A stretch of DNA of 64,000 nucleotides from Glandiceps talaboti (GCF_964340395.1 NC_135567.1:12030484-12094483); one strand, 5' to 3'. Positions 11,978 to 24,856 are shown, counted from the first letter of the stretch. The notes: generated from the sequence alone by a model not told the origin. Program-made: numbers and translations.

Positions 11978-12020
11978 ATGAACAGGCGACTGGGTATCTA
12001 GTATTCACGTTGGTTCCATG
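11978..12020 (+). promoter_or_regulatory. 7-codon ORF and ATG at a consensus donor, unit 3
   Basis: The short ORF at 11978-12001 is followed by CCATG|GTAAGT, with the ATG at 12018-12020 and the donor at 12021. If spliced straight to 13738, this ATG is in frame with the BTB protein and adds four residues before the usual Met. If the leader exon (12910-13001) is included, it opens an overlapping ORF in another frame. Confidence 0.4.
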
Positions 12021-12909
12021 GTAAGTAACTGTTCAATGGAGTTTAATAAATGCTGCAAGGATTACTAGTAGTAAGCTTAAACTTATATAAGCTTTGAGAG
12101 AGAGAGTGTCAATTAGACAACGACGCAGTGTTCCCTGCTACCTTGAAAATAACCGTTACATTTATAGGAGCCTTCATTTTATTTTCAGACTAATATGTTC
12201 TCATGGCAACAGTTGGACTCGTAACACAAAAATTCGTTCCCCGCTTGTGTAAGGACAAGGTGTTACAAGAATTTGGTGAGCATGACGCCAAAAAACAGTA
12301 GATTTTGTCGTATTTTTTTAAAAATCAGACTGGCAACTTCACTTGAACAAGCACCCCTTATCTTTCTGTGTACCGTTATTTTTAGTTGATGAAGTGTTTT
12401 TATTTCGACAACATAGTTAATTTTTAACTTATATAATCGATTGACCAACACGCAAGTGACAAGTGAACTCATGGTGGCTGACCCTAGAACCTTCTAATGG
12501 CGTTATCAACATTGTTTATGAATTCTGTCACTCGCTCGTTCTCTAAACAATGCGGTACTAGGCATAAATCAATTATATGTCCCAAGACAAAATATTAGTT
12601 ATATTAAAAGTCAAATTTACAAATCAGTCTACAAGGAAAGCCATGATGGGGTGCCCCTTATATCTGCCAACAACTTTAACTGCCGGTGAGGGCGGAGCAT
12701 CACGACGTGGCGTTAATACAGCGAATGTTATAATTAATTCCAATATTCTACATCGATCTCAAAGTCATAGTAAACTAATGAGATGAAGCCAAAAAGCGGA
12801 ATGATCACACTATGTACAGTTTTTCAAATCACCAGTATACTAATATATGATTTAACCTTTGACGTTTATCTCATGATTAATAGCAATATTGTCGTTTTGT
12901 ATCCAACAG

Positions 12910-13001
12910 GAGAGGTGGTACTTGTACTGGTACATTTCCCCGTCGCTACACGTCATTACAGAAAATATACAGATACCAATTGTAGCAAATAACACACTGA
13001 G
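12910..13001 (+). other. Predicted leader exon, BTB copy 3
   Basis: A 92-nt block with the acceptor CCAACAG and donor GTGCGT, homologous to 6442-6532, 18387-18478, 23449-23542 and 29183-29274. No ATG lies inside it. Confidence 0.6.
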
Positions 13002-13139
13002 GTGCGTATGTAAGAACACGATGATTTAGCACATATTGCCTTGTGTTATTGTCACTTTGTCTAAATAAGCACATAGGCCGACTGGGTAACAGTACTGGTA
13101 TTAGTTTAGTACTAATATGTACCAAGTAGGCCATTTTTA

Positions 13140-13737
13140 CCCCGTGTAAGGGGGGGGGGGTATGTTATGTCAGTCTGTCTGTCTGTGCTTTTGTTTGTCT
13201 GTCTCTCCATCTGTCTGTTTCTGTCTGCGTCTGTTTCTGTTTGAAAGAGTGGATGGATGGATGAATGAATTAATGAATTAATGAATTAATGAATGGACGC
13301 AGTATCTAAAATGCTACAGTACCAATTCTCATTTGATAAACAAATTTGCGAGTGATTATCTCAACAACAGATAAGATTATGACTGAAACTATGTACTTAA
13401 TAATGACTTATTTGCAAAGAATTCCATTTTTTTGGTAAACAATATATTAAGAATGTAAGCTTTAAGTAGAATAAGTGCTAACTGTGTTATCTGCGTTCGT
13501 ACTTTCACAAGGGTAGTAAGTGCAACTGAAAACAACGGTCATCTCAAATGTAAATACCCTTGAGCACTCACACTGTCACTCACGTGACATGGCGTTCTGA
13601 TATGTTTTTAATATATCTAGATGAAACAGCTAATTTCCGTTAACACATACGCTGGGATCAAACGATTTCGTGTGCAAGGTCAAGGAACGATCAGGCAACG
13701 AATTCCATACAACCTTATAATTCTTGTTTCATTACAG
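13140..13737 (+). other. End of the BTB copy 3 leader intron
   Basis: A poly-G run at 13149-13158, short TCTG, GGAT and AATGAATT repeats (13,168-13,300) and AT-rich sequence, ending in TTTCATTACAG at 13737. The frame is open from 13621 into the gene, but this lies upstream of the acceptor and is intron. Confidence 0.5.
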
Positions 13738-13746
13738 CTCAAAGCA

Positions 13747-15276
13747 ATGGCAACAAGTGTTCATGACCAACAATTCAGTGAAACAATTGGTTCAATTGAA
13801 TCCTTTGTAACCAACCTATCCACAAATCTGTACAACAACTCTGACCTCAGTGACGTAGTGTTGAAAGTTGGGGCAAAGGTGTACCATGCACACAAGTTCC
13901 TGCTGGCCAACTTCAGTGATGTTTTCCGTACCATGTTGGTGGAAGGCCGCTGGGCAGATGCTATGAAACCTGACGTTACTTTAGAGGAGACACCAGAATG
14001 TGTTAAAGTATTTGATAGATTTTTAAGATTCATGTATTGTGGTCACATTGATTTAGATGTTGACAGTGTTGCACCTTTATTATCTTTAGCAGATAAATAC
14101 AATGTTCTTCAGATTAAGTCATTTTGTGAAGATTACATGATTAGACAAGTCGAAAATTACAGCAATGTAAACGGGGCTTTACAGTGGTGGAAGTTTGCAG
14201 AAAGTTTTAGTTTAGATAGGTTGTCAAAAAGCTGTTTTGAATTGATTTGTGAAAATTTAGATGAGGCCTTAGTTTCAAAAGAGTGGGTGGGTTTACAGTT
14301 TGATCTTTTGTGTAAGCTATTAGAAACAACGGATCTGTATGTTACTGACGAATATGAGTTATACAAGGGGGTTGCTAAGTGGATAGAGGCCAAGATGACT
14401 ACACAGAATACTGACGAATACATTACTAACTTGTTACCACTAATTCGTTTTCCCCAAATGAAACCTGAACAGGTTGATTCTGTCGAAAATTCGCAACTTT
14501 ACCAAAATAATTCCACGAAAGTTGGGCAATTTTTGTACGAGGCATTTAAATTTCACTCAATGGGTGATGAAAAACCAGGGAAATTCATAGGTGTAAAGTT
14601 TGAACCACGAATGTATGGATTCGATGTGACGTCACAAAGTGAATTGACAACATTAAATATTTTGTCGGATAACATCCCTTATTGTCGCTCCCCGCAGTAT
14701 ATATCATCCTTGAATTTGTCATACTCTGTCAACGTACAGGCCAAGCTGGCTGACTCGCAGGCAAACCAGGGACCAGTGCAGTACAGTTGGTCTCTGGCGA
14801 TTAACAATGTAGAGATAGCGCAAAATAAGTATCTTATTATGCAGTTTATTCCTGACAATCACAACACTAATATGAAATACCGCCTCAACATCACTCTGAG
14901 AGAAATGGAGGTTAAGCAGCAGATGCAAGGGTGTTGTTACAGTTCCGAAACCGTGAAAAGTGACACTGTAAAATGTGTCTTAAAATCTGACGGCATTGTT
15001 GGTAAATTTAATTCTCATGTAGCTTCGTTCAGTTCACAGAACCCTCCTGATAAAGTATGGATCACTACGTGGTTAAAAGAGATATACGAGCAACAGATCA
15101 CACGAAGGAGTATTAAAGTATATCCCGGGGTGAACTTCGGAAGTAAGCACCTTTATGCTTGTGCAAAGAACCGTTGGGGTCAACGGACTCCAGCAAATGC
15201 TGTTATGTGTGCGTTCCTAGATTTTAATGAATCTCAGAACCTTTCAATCTCCACACGCATATTTGCATATCAGTGA
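13747..15276 (+). CDS. BTBD17-like: BTBD17-like BTB-BACK protein, copy 3
   Basis: 509 residues from the ATG nine bases after the acceptor at 13737, the same position as in copies 2, 5 and 6. The open frame reaches back to 13621, but that stretch has no counterpart in the family and crosses the acceptor. The BTB and BACK domains are nearly the same as in copy 2. The C-terminal half is of the copy 1-4 class (NIPYCRSPQYISSL, SYSVNVQAKLADS, KYRLNITLREMEV) with a longer insertion after WLKEIYEQQIT. It has the same 3' flank type as copy 1. Confidence 0.92.
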   Translation: MATSVHDQQFSETIGSIESFVTNLSTNLYNNSDLSDVVLKVGAKVYHAHKFLLANFSDVFRTMLVEGRWADAMKPDVTLEETPECVKVFDRFLRFMYCGHIDLDVDSVAPLLSLADKYNVLQIKSFCEDYMIRQVENYSNVNGALQWWKFAESFSLDRLSKSCFELICENLDEALVSKEWVGLQFDLLCKLLETTDLYVTDEYELYKGVAKWIEAKMTTQNTDEYITNLLPLIRFPQMKPEQVDSVENSQLYQNNSTKVGQFLYEAFKFHSMGDEKPGKFIGVKFEPRMYGFDVTSQSELTTLNILSDNIPYCRSPQYISSLNLSYSVNVQAKLADSQANQGPVQYSWSLAINNVEIAQNKYLIMQFIPDNHNTNMKYRLNITLREMEVKQQMQGCCYSSETVKSDTVKCVLKSDGIVGKFNSHVASFSSQNPPDKVWITTWLKEIYEQQITRRSIKVYPGVNFGSKHLYACAKNRWGQRTPANAVMCAFLDFNESQNLSISTRIFAYQ

Positions 15277-16457
<1,181 letters not shown>

Positions 16458-17079
16458 GCACACATAAGAATTTTGGCAATCATGTGGAGCTGAATAAGTG
16501 TAAACAAAGGGTTCTAGAGATGTCCTGAAACTGATTGAACTGATTGACATTATAGTCATATGAATATGTAACACGCACAAAAATATGATTTCACCAGATA
16601 TTAAGAATGAGGGACATGCACTCACCGACATAGTAAACAGAAGGCGTGTCTCTAATAGTTTGTACTATCAACAAGACTTGTAGTGAAAGGATAAACTTGG
16701 CATGTCTATTGTCTAAACATGACTCTGTGTAAATTACGTGAATGGCGCTTACATCCTTGAATTTGAAACAAATGGGCGCCTTCAGGACAATTGTTTTCCA
16801 GACACCAAATCTTTTAAAATACTAAACATCTAGAGTCATGACATTCTTCCGTCTTATCTAAAATGTGATGTCCTCATCACTAAAATATCTTATTCTCAGG
16901 AAAGATGATAGCAGTACCTATTGAAACGAGATGGCGTAAATTTATAAAAGCACGTCTAAATTATTGTCTCCCTGCCTATGTCAGCTATTGCAATAAAACT
17001 TTCTACTACTGGATGTTTGGCGATATGTATTAACAGCGTCATGTCTGAACGGTAATTACAAATTCATGACAGTACAGTA

Positions 17080-17236
17080 AACACCGACAGTTACACAATA
17101 GAGGAATTGTGGGTCCACATACACGTCCCGTCTGTGACCAACTAAACGAAGGCGATCAACTCTTACGACAACATCAGTTTTTGTGACGTTAAGAATCAGT
17201 ACAGAAGGCGATTTTACTCCCCTTGTTCTTTGTAAG
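17080..17236 (+). promoter_or_regulatory. BTB copy 4 5' module, CRE and TATA lost, donor kept
   Basis: It aligns with the module of unit 3, but the TGACGTCA is deleted (CTGTGACCAACT near 17,130) and TATAAAAG has become TTTGTAAG. The following GTAAGTG at 17237 is intact. Retention of the donor and loss of the TATA favour the splice-site reading of this block. Confidence 0.55.
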
Positions 17237-17328
17237 GTAAGTGAAAGACAGTCATCAACGTGTACTAAACACATACTATAGTTCAAAACCCCAGGCTGAG
17301 TTCCCTATACTTAACACCAGATTTCAAA

Positions 17329-17380
17329 ATGAACAGGCTACTAGATATCTAGTAGGAGAATTATTCAAGTTCATTCCATG
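17329..17380 (+). promoter_or_regulatory. 7-codon ORF and ATG at a consensus donor, unit 4
   Basis: The short ORF at 17329-17352 is followed by CCATG|GTAAGT with the ATG at 17378-17380. Spliced directly to 19272 it would be in frame with the BTB protein. Spliced to the leader exon it would meet a TGA after three codons. Confidence 0.4.
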
Positions 17381-18386
17381 GTAAGTAACTGTTTGCCTTG
17401 GATTAAATGCTGCACTGATTACCAGTATACTGATAAACTGATGTTAGCTTTGAGAAAGAGTTTCAAGACGTAGTTTTAACTGCTACCTTGAAAATAACCG
17501 CTACGTTTATAGGAGCCTTCATTTCATTTTCTCAATATGTTCTCATGGCAACAGTTGGACTTCAAACACCACAATTTATTTCCTGCTGCTGTAAGGGCTA
17601 GGTGAACACAGATTTATTACAGATTTGGTGAGCATGACCCCAAAAGACAGTATATTTTGTCATATTGTTTTATACTTACTTTATGTTATTTAATTTGTTG
17701 AACTTGACGACAAAAGGGGGTAGATTTTGTTGTATTACTTTTATTCGTCAGACTGGCAGCTTTACTTGAAACAACACCCCCTTTCTCTATGTGTAACGTT
17801 ATTTTTAGCTGATGAGGTGTTCTTATTGCGGCGTGTTAGCTAATGTTTAATTTAACTAATCTCTTTTCCGACACACTGACGGAACTCGTGGGTCTGTGGC
17901 TGACCTTAGAACTTTATAATGACGTTATCAATACCCTTTATCAATTCTGTCACACGCAATCTGCTTTAGATTTGAGAAACTAATGAAATTTGTCATGAAT
18001 ACCTCGATAAAATATTACTTATTCTATGTTTATAATTATTTATGATATAAAATCTTTGGTTAAAAGTTAAATTTACAACGTCGAGTATATTAAGGTAGGA
18101 CATGATACATCCGTGCATAAGGTTAATCCTTTATATTGCCAGTGAGGGCGGTATGACATGACAGAGTTTACATCGAATGGTACAATTCTATCTTTTAATG
18201 CTAATCGTTTCCTACATAGATTTCAAAGTCATAATACAAAAAATAAACAAAAAGATGAAACCAAAAAAGCGGAATGTTCACTTATCGTACAATCTTCCAA
18301 ATAAAAAGTATACTAATAATATGATTTAACTTTCATTTGACGTTTATCTCTGGATTAATAGCAAGGTTGTCTGTTTTATTGAACAG

Positions 18387-18478
18387 GTGAGGTGACACTG
18401 GTACTGGTACATTTCCCCATCGCTATGTGGCGTTCCTTTTTCAAAAAAAGAACTGACTGTAGCAAGGAACCTACCGTG
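18387..18478 (+). other. Predicted leader exon of BTB copy 4, carrying an in-frame ATG
   Basis: A 92-nt block with the acceptor TTGAACAG and donor GTATGT, homologous to the leader exons of the other units. Only this copy has an ATG inside it (18425-18427). From there 18 codons run to the exon end without a stop and join the coding exon at 19272 in the BTB frame. Confidence 0.6.
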
Positions 18479-18479
18479 G

Positions 18480-19271
18480 TATGTATGACCATGATGATTC
18501 AGTTCATATTAGATAGTTAGCCGAATATTCACTATAACATAAGATGTGAATCAACTAAAGTGACCCTGGTGACGTGGTCACAACGCTAACAATAACTTAA
18601 AGAATGCAAGCTTCAAATAACAATAAGTCACAGATAAATTTAATTCCTAAAGTTTGGGAATAGAGGTGGAGGTGAATAGTTTTATTTTAATTGAATCTGC
18701 TATGATCGATATCACCCACTGTTTGGAACTCATGTAATTATATGCTCTACACAGATCCTGGAAATCATCTTTCATTCAATCATTTCTAAAAATGATTCTC
18801 TATATATATATTTTTTATATTTTAACATGGTTATACTTTTTAAAGTGTGTCCATGACAGTACCGTCATGGGGTCGTCCACACTATGGTACTCATATACCT
18901 AATTTAATTTGGTGTATGACGACATTTTTTTCAAATATTTGTTATGTTCATACTTTTATTTGCGTTATCGATTTACAGTGTTTCTTGAAGTGAAGTTGCC
19001 TCTCAGTAATTTTCTCACAACATTTTTGCCTTGTTGAAAAAAATACCACATATTCTTGTGGAATTCTACGTACTGTCTGAGACAATTACCAATCTTGGTC
19101 ACTTAAATTAGAAGGGGATCTAAACCATATGGAGGTGAAGTATCGACCTCGCTTCTAGCATTATGCTAATAAAATAGAAAAAAGGGGGCGCGCATCACAG
19201 CACGCACATAATTTCAATATAACTAGTATACATACGTATAATGTCCAATTGGCTTGTTTGATTGATTACAG
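18480..19271 (+). other. Second part of the BTB copy 4 leader intron
   Basis: AT-rich non-coding sequence with no long repeat and no gene that I can support. It ends in TGATTACAG at 19263-19271. Confidence 0.5.
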
Positions 19272-20813
19272 ACCAAACCAAAGGCAATAAGCGCTGCTGA
19301 CCAATCATCCCTTCAAACAGTTGGTTCAAGTGAATCCTTTGTAGCCAACCTATCTACAAATCTGTACAACAACCCTGACTTCAGTGACGTACTCTTAAAA
19401 GTTGGGGTAAAGAAGTATCATGTACACAAGTTGCTGCTGGCCAACGTCAGTGATGTTTTCTATACCATGTTGGTGGAAAGTCGCTGGGCTGATGCTAAGA
19501 AACCTGTCATTACCTTAAAGGAGACTCCAGAATGTTTAAAAGTATTTGATAGATTTTTAAGATTTATGTATTGTGGTCAGATATATTTAGATGTTACGAG
19601 TGTTGTACCTTTATTATCTTTAGCAGATAAATACAACGTTCAACAGATTAAGTCTTTATGTGAAGATTACATGGTTAGACAAGTCGAAACTAACAGCAAT
19701 GTAAACGTGGCTCTACAGTGGTGGAAGTTTGCAGAAAGTTTTAGTTTAGATAGCTTGTCAAAAAGTTGCTTTGAATTCATTTGTGAAAATTTAGATGAGG
19801 CATTAGTTTCCAGAGAGTGGGTTGGATTACAGTTTAATCATTTGTGTAAGCTATTAGAATCAACGGATCTATATGTTACTGACGAGTATGAGTTATATAA
19901 GGGGGTTGCTAAGTGGATAGAGGCCAAGATGACTACACAGAATACTGACGAATACATTACCAAGTTGTTGCCACTAATTCGTTTTCCTCAAATGAAACTC
20001 GAACAGGTTGATTCAGTCGAAAATTCTCAACTTTACCAAAATAATTCCACGAAAGTTTGGAAAATTTTGTATGAGGCATTTAAATTTCACTCAATCGGTG
20101 ATAAAGCCACAGAGAAATTCACAACTGTGCTATGTGAACCGCGAATGTATGGGTTAGATTTCAAGTCAGAAAATAAATTGACAACATTAAATGTGCGATA
20201 TGATAACATCCCTTATTGTCACGCCCAGCAGTATATACCGTCCTTGAATTTGTCATACTCTGTCAACGTACAGGCCAAGCTGGCTGACTCGTGGAGAAAC
20301 CAGAAACCACGAGTGTATAAATGCAGATGGACTCTGGCGATTGACAGAGTGCAGCTAGAGCAAAACAATCTTCTTATTATGCAGTTCGTTCCTGACAACT
20401 TTTACAGTAATGATAGTAATACGAAATACCGCCTCAACATCACTCTGAAAGAAATGGAGGTTAACCTGGGGATGCCGGGAGAGTGCCGTTACGGTTCCGA
20501 AACCGTCAAACCGGCCATTGTAAAAGGTGTCTTAAAATCTGATGGCATTTTTGGTAAATTTGACCCACATGTAGTCTTAAAGTCACAAAAATGTGCTGAT
20601 CAAACAAGAGTCACTACGTGGTTGAAGGAGATATATCAGCAACAGATAACACAGTGGGATAGAAATAGGAGAGCAAATGAGTTTGTCAGCCATAGGAGTA
20701 GAAACAACCCTTGGGGTTATCAAAGTCCAGCAAATGCCATTCTGTGTGCCTTTCTAGATTTTAATGAATTTCAGCAGCTTTCAATCTCTACACAAATCTC
20801 TGTATATCATTGA
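19272..20813 (+). CDS. BTBD17-like: BTBD17-like BTB-BACK protein, copy 4 (usual start codon lost)
   Basis: The exon is open from the acceptor at 19271 to the stop at 20813 (513 codons before the stop). The BTB, BACK and C-terminal regions are of the copy 1-4 class. The family start ATG has been removed by a small deletion: AAAGCAATGGCA elsewhere is AAAGGCAATAAGC here. In-frame starts are available upstream by splicing, at 18425 in the leader exon (giving 531 residues) or at 17378 in the alternative exon 1. If neither is used, the first internal Met lies about 60 residues into the BTB domain and would destroy it. It therefore looks functional, with a re-made N terminus, but could be a young pseudogene. 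Confidence 0.8.
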   Translation, partial: TKPKAISAADQSSLQTVGSSESFVANLSTNLYNNPDFSDVLLKVGVKKYHVHKLLLANVSDVFYTMLVESRWADAKKPVITLKETPECLKVFDRFLRFMYCGQIYLDVTSVVPLLSLADKYNVQQIKSLCEDYMVRQVETNSNVNVALQWWKFAESFSLDSLSKSCFEFICENLDEALVSREWVGLQFNHLCKLLESTDLYVTDEYELYKGVAKWIEAKMTTQNTDEYITKLLPLIRFPQMKLEQVDSVENSQLYQNNSTKVWKILYEAFKFHSIGDKATEKFTTVLCEPRMYGLDFKSENKLTTLNVRYDNIPYCHAQQYIPSLNLSYSVNVQAKLADSWRNQKPRVYKCRWTLAIDRVQLEQNNLLIMQFVPDNFYSNDSNTKYRLNITLKEMEVNLGMPGECRYGSETVKPAIVKGVLKSDGIFGKFDPHVVLKSQKCADQTRVTTWLKEIYQQQITQWDRNRRANEFVSHRSRNNPWGYQSPANAILCAFLDFNEFQQLSISTQISVYH

Positions 20814-21763
20814 CATTGTCCAGTGAATATTAGCCAGTTCAATTTTCTATATCATGAAGAGAACTAACAAAATACCAACAGAATGTTAAATCGAATTATG
20901 TATTTTATATCAGGTAGTGACAATTAATGTTCATTTAATGAAAAAAATTGATTTGATACTTGAATTATGATCATTATAACATAATTATACCAGTACCAGT
21001 AATATCACGGAAAATCAGGAGAAGTAATGGCAATTTTGAACGTTTAGACTCATATTTCGAACACTGCAATACCAGTGACGTAGATCCTCGTCGTCGTGAC
21101 ATAGAATAGCAAATTCAATAGTTTTGTTGAACCTGGCTTTTACATGGCATACGTGATGCACACGCAGCAGACAACAGAATAGTGTCTCATATTTAGAATA
21201 ATCGCAATCTGAAGCAGCTAAAGATGACTGTATATCATATCATACTATATTCCAGAAATATTGAATAACAAGAAATACAAATATTATTTCAAAATCAATG
21301 ATACACTTTTACTAACATGATACAGATCGACTGAAATACCGATACGGTCAGTTTGTTTAATATTTTCTGAAGTTTTACTCTTGGTAGATTGAACGTGTCA
21401 ATTCATTAGTATGAGATAGGTATAAGCCTGTGATAAGAAACTCTTATGTAATTAGAGGATAATGTATTGGTATTTTTCATGAAAATTATTGAAAAAAGTG
21501 AAAAAGCACAGGGATTTATGATATCCAATCCTGTGGTGTTTTCTCACTTAATCTAAATGTGATTACTTGTCTGTACGTAATTTTAGTAACCATATTGGTA
21601 TTATAATCTGTAATTGTAAATGTTACTGTTACAACGAAAATAAGAATAAAGTTGATTTTCGCCTGATTACTTTGAGGTGTTTGCAAGATTATTTGAACTT
21701 CTGGTGTAATACAACATATGTAACATATAAAATGTACACAATTTCACAGTACGTGGTACATAC
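20814..21763 (+). other. 3' flank of BTB copy 4 with polyadenylation signal
   Basis: Shares the dispersed repeat (about 20,985-21,290) with the copy 2 flank. AATAAA lies at 21645-21650 in the conserved block. No gene is seen. Confidence 0.5.
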
Positions 21764-21810
21764 ATACATACATACATACATACATACATACATACATACA
21801 TACATACGCA

Positions 21811-21842
<32 letters not shown>

Positions 21843-21889
21843 CACACACATACATACATACATACATACATACAGACAGACAGACAGAC

Positions 21890-21928
<39 letters not shown>

Positions 21929-22005
21929 TACACAAACAAACAAACAAACAAACAAACAAACAAACAAACAAACAAACAAACAAACAAACAAACAAACAAA
22001 AACAA
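21764..22005. repeat. Compound tetranucleotide array ATAC-GCAC-AC-ATAC-ACAG-CAAA
   Basis: Six adjoining blocks in 240 bp, each of a different but one-step-related motif. The Cys/Val/Leu-rich and Thr/Gln-rich frames it opens are artefacts. Confidence 0.97.
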
Positions 22006-22199
22006 ATGTACACCATACGATTAGAGACAGAAAAGTGTGAAAGCTATCGTACAAATTAAATACATTTTTATCAACTAAAGGTTCTAGAGATGTCCGACGG
22101 ATATTGAACTGATTGACATTATGGTCATATGAATATGTAACACTAACAAAAAAATGATTTCACCGGATATTATGAATGAGGGACATGCACTCAGCGACA

Positions 22200-22403
22200 G
22201 AGTAAACAAAAGGCGTGTCTCTAAAAGTATGTACAGTTAGCACCGACAGTTACACTGTAGTGGAATTATGGGTACACATTCATGTCCTGTCTGTGACGTC
22301 ATGACCAACTAAATGAAAGCGATCAACGCTTGCGACAACATCAGTTCTTGTAACGTTAACAATCAGTACAGAAGGCGATTTTACTCCCTGCGCCTTTTAA
22401 AAG
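22200..22403 (+). promoter_or_regulatory. BTB copy 5 5' module: perfect CRE and weakened TATA
   Basis: TGACGTCA lies at 22294-22301. The TATAAAAG equivalent is TTTTAAAAG (22395-22403), followed by GTAAGTG at 22404. Confidence 0.58.
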
Positions 22404-22516
22404 GTAAGTGGAGAGAGTCATTAACGTGTATTACTAAATACATACTACAGTTTCAAAACACATTTTATGGTTTTAAAACACTGACCGAGTTCCCCATACT
22501 TGACATCATCTACAAA

Positions 22517-22543
22517 ATGAACAGCCGAGAAGATATTTATCAG
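22517..22543 (+). promoter_or_regulatory. Diverged short ORF ending in a donor, unit 5
   Basis: The equivalent of the 7-codon ORF has no stop here. ATG at 22517 runs nine codons to CAG|GTGAAT at 22544. A direct splice to 24848 would be in frame with the BTB protein and would lengthen its N terminus. There is no direct support for that transcript. Confidence 0.35.
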
Positions 22544-22842
22544 GTGAATTATTCAACTTGGTTCCATTGGACAGTAACTGTTTGAATTGTGTTAAATGTT
22601 GCAAGGGTTACTAGTAAGCTTAAACTGATGTAGATTTTGAGAGTGTCACAGTTGAACTACAAACACCACAAGACGTTACAAGAATTCGGATTTTTCGAAA
22701 TTTTGGTGAGCATACGCCAAAAGGGAGTTGACTTGATTGCGTAGCTGTTATTCGTCAGATTGACAACTTTACTTGAAACAACACCCCATTTCGCTATGTG
22801 TAACATTATTTTTAGCTGATGAGGTGTTCTTATTGCGACGTT

Positions 22843-22995
22843 TTAGCTAATTTTTAACAATTAACCGACAAACTTAGTGAACTCATGGGTCTGTGTCTGT
22901 CTGACCTTTGAACCTTAGCTAATTTTTAACTTAAATAATCAATTAACCGACACACTTTGTGACTGTGTGGTGTGTCTGTCTGACCTTTGACCCTC
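22843..22995 (+). repeat. Local tandem duplication of about 75 bp in the copy 5 intron
   Basis: The block GCTAATTTTTAAC ... GACCTTTGA occurs twice in a row (about 22,846-22,918 and 22,919-22,992). It is single in the other units (for example 29,040-29,120). Confidence 0.75.
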
Positions 22996-23448
22996 ATGAT
23001 GACGTTATCAATATCATACATCAAGTCTGTCACAAGCAATTTGCTTTAAAATTGCGGAACTAGTAAAATCTGTCATGTGTCACTCGCTAAAATATTGTTT
23101 ATTCTATGTTTATAATTACCAGTTTCCGAAGTCGAATGTACTCTATATATATAAGGAAGGCCGTGACAGGGTACACCCTTACAACGGTCAACCCCTGCCT
23201 TTGTGGCGGAGTGACATGACGTATTTTAGAGTCAACATCGAGTTGTACCATTCCAACATTTTTCCATGCTAATCGTTACCTATATTGATCTTAAAGTCAT
23301 AATAAAACAAATGAAATGAAGCTAACAAATAAAATGATCTCTCAGTTTATACTTTTCAAATCACCAGCATGTCAATATATGATTTGACTTTCATTTGACG
23401 TTTATATCTAGATTAACAGCACGATTATGTTTGTTGTTTATTCAATAG

Positions 23449-23542
23449 GAGAAGTGACACTTGTACTGTTACATTATCACGTCACTGTACGACATTATCA
23501 TAAAGATAAATATATCCTAATCGCAGCAAACAAGCATCTGAG
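23449..23542 (+). other. Predicted leader exon, BTB copy 5
   Basis: A 94-nt block with acceptor TTCAATAG and donor GTAGGT, the most diverged of the five leader exons. No ATG lies inside it. Confidence 0.55.
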
Positions 23543-23757
23543 GTAGGTGTGTAAAACCACGATCGATGATTCAGTAATTGTTAACTTGTCATTTTGTGTG
23601 GTGAATATAATATCTGTAAGTCTATTGCTGTCGGGATAATAGTGTTATGAAACAGGTATGGCGTTGGTTTAGTGTTACATTAATTAATATGTACCACATA
23701 GGCTATATCTACCTCATATAAGGGAAGGCCTAAGTCATATACAGTAGGTTATAACTC

Positions 23758-23815
23758 TGTTTGTTTGTTTGTCTGACTGACTGACTGACTGACTGACTGA
23801 CTGACTGACTGACTA

Positions 23816-23856
<41 letters not shown>

Positions 23857-23947
23857 ATGTATGTATGTATGTATATATGTACGTACGTACTTACGTACTT
23901 ACGTACATACGTACGTAGCTATGTATGTATGTATGTATGTATGTATG

Positions 23948-23981
<34 letters not shown>

Positions 23982-23995
23982 TGTCTCTGTTTCTC
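23758..23995. repeat. CTGA, CTGT and ATGT tetranucleotide arrays
   Basis: Adjoining runs of CTGA (23,774-23,815), CTGT (23,818-23,856) and ATGT with GTAC variants (23,857-23,993) in the copy 5 leader intron. Confidence 0.96.
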
Positions 23996-23999
23996 TAGA

Positions 24000-24847
24000 T
24001 GGATGGCTAGATGTATGGACGGACACTGTATCTAAAAATCTACTTGAATAAAAATCTACTTGCAATGAATAAACATTACCAAACAATAATATTTTTTTTA
24101 GATTATGGTAGCAACTATATATATGAGTCATTTACATAAATTTATGTTTGGAAATTAAACAACGTCTTAAGGAAGCAAACTTCTTATGACAAACTTACAG
24201 CAAATATTGATAAAAATAGAAGGCAGACAAAAATCGATTCCTGGGAGTTGGGTGGGGGACCATTTCAAAAACGATTTTATGATTCTACTTTTGATTAATA
24301 TCACTAACTGCTTGGAATTCTAATAATTACATAAACTGCTGATAGATCCTGGAATTAATCTTTCATTTAACCATTTCTAACAATTCTTCTCCTTTTTTTC
24401 GGAATTTCAGTAGTCTTTTTATATAGTGTCCATCAATATACTTTTTTGAGGCCGGAGTCGATCGTGGTCGTAGTCTACATTCAATTTACTGTATGACCAC
24501 GTGACGCTTAAATATTTGCAACTTTTCATACTTTTGTCGTTGTCAACCATTTACAAAATTCGTTAAAGTGTATTTTCAAGTAAGATATTTTCTCACGGGG
24601 GGGGGGGGGTCTGAGCCTTATTGAACTGAACTGTCGACCTTTACCTCTAGTATTATGTTAAATAGAACATAGGAATATCACAGCAAGCCCATAATTTGAA
24701 TATAACGACTACTATAATACATCCTTATAATGACTAACATGTTGTTTAATTTCCGTGAATAGTTTCATCAGGTTGGACAATATCTTGAGAAGAATACTTA
24801 TATTTCACAACCGAGGTAATTTTACATACCATTTTGTTTAATTACAG
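24000..24847 (+). other. End of the BTB copy 5 leader intron
   Basis: AT-rich non-coding sequence with a poly-G run at 24598-24610. It ends in the acceptor TTTAATTACAG at 24847. No gene is seen. Confidence 0.5.
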
Positions 24848-24856
24848 CTCATCACA

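Noticed and set aside
13621-13746. Upstream 42-codon extension of BTB copy 3 in the same frame
   Set aside because: It crosses a good acceptor (TTTCATTACAG at 13737) and has no counterpart in the other copies; the conserved start is at 13747.
21764-22005. Array that might be taken for a CRISPR or satellite
   Set aside because: It is a chain of simple tetranucleotide repeats without spacers, in a eukaryotic genome.
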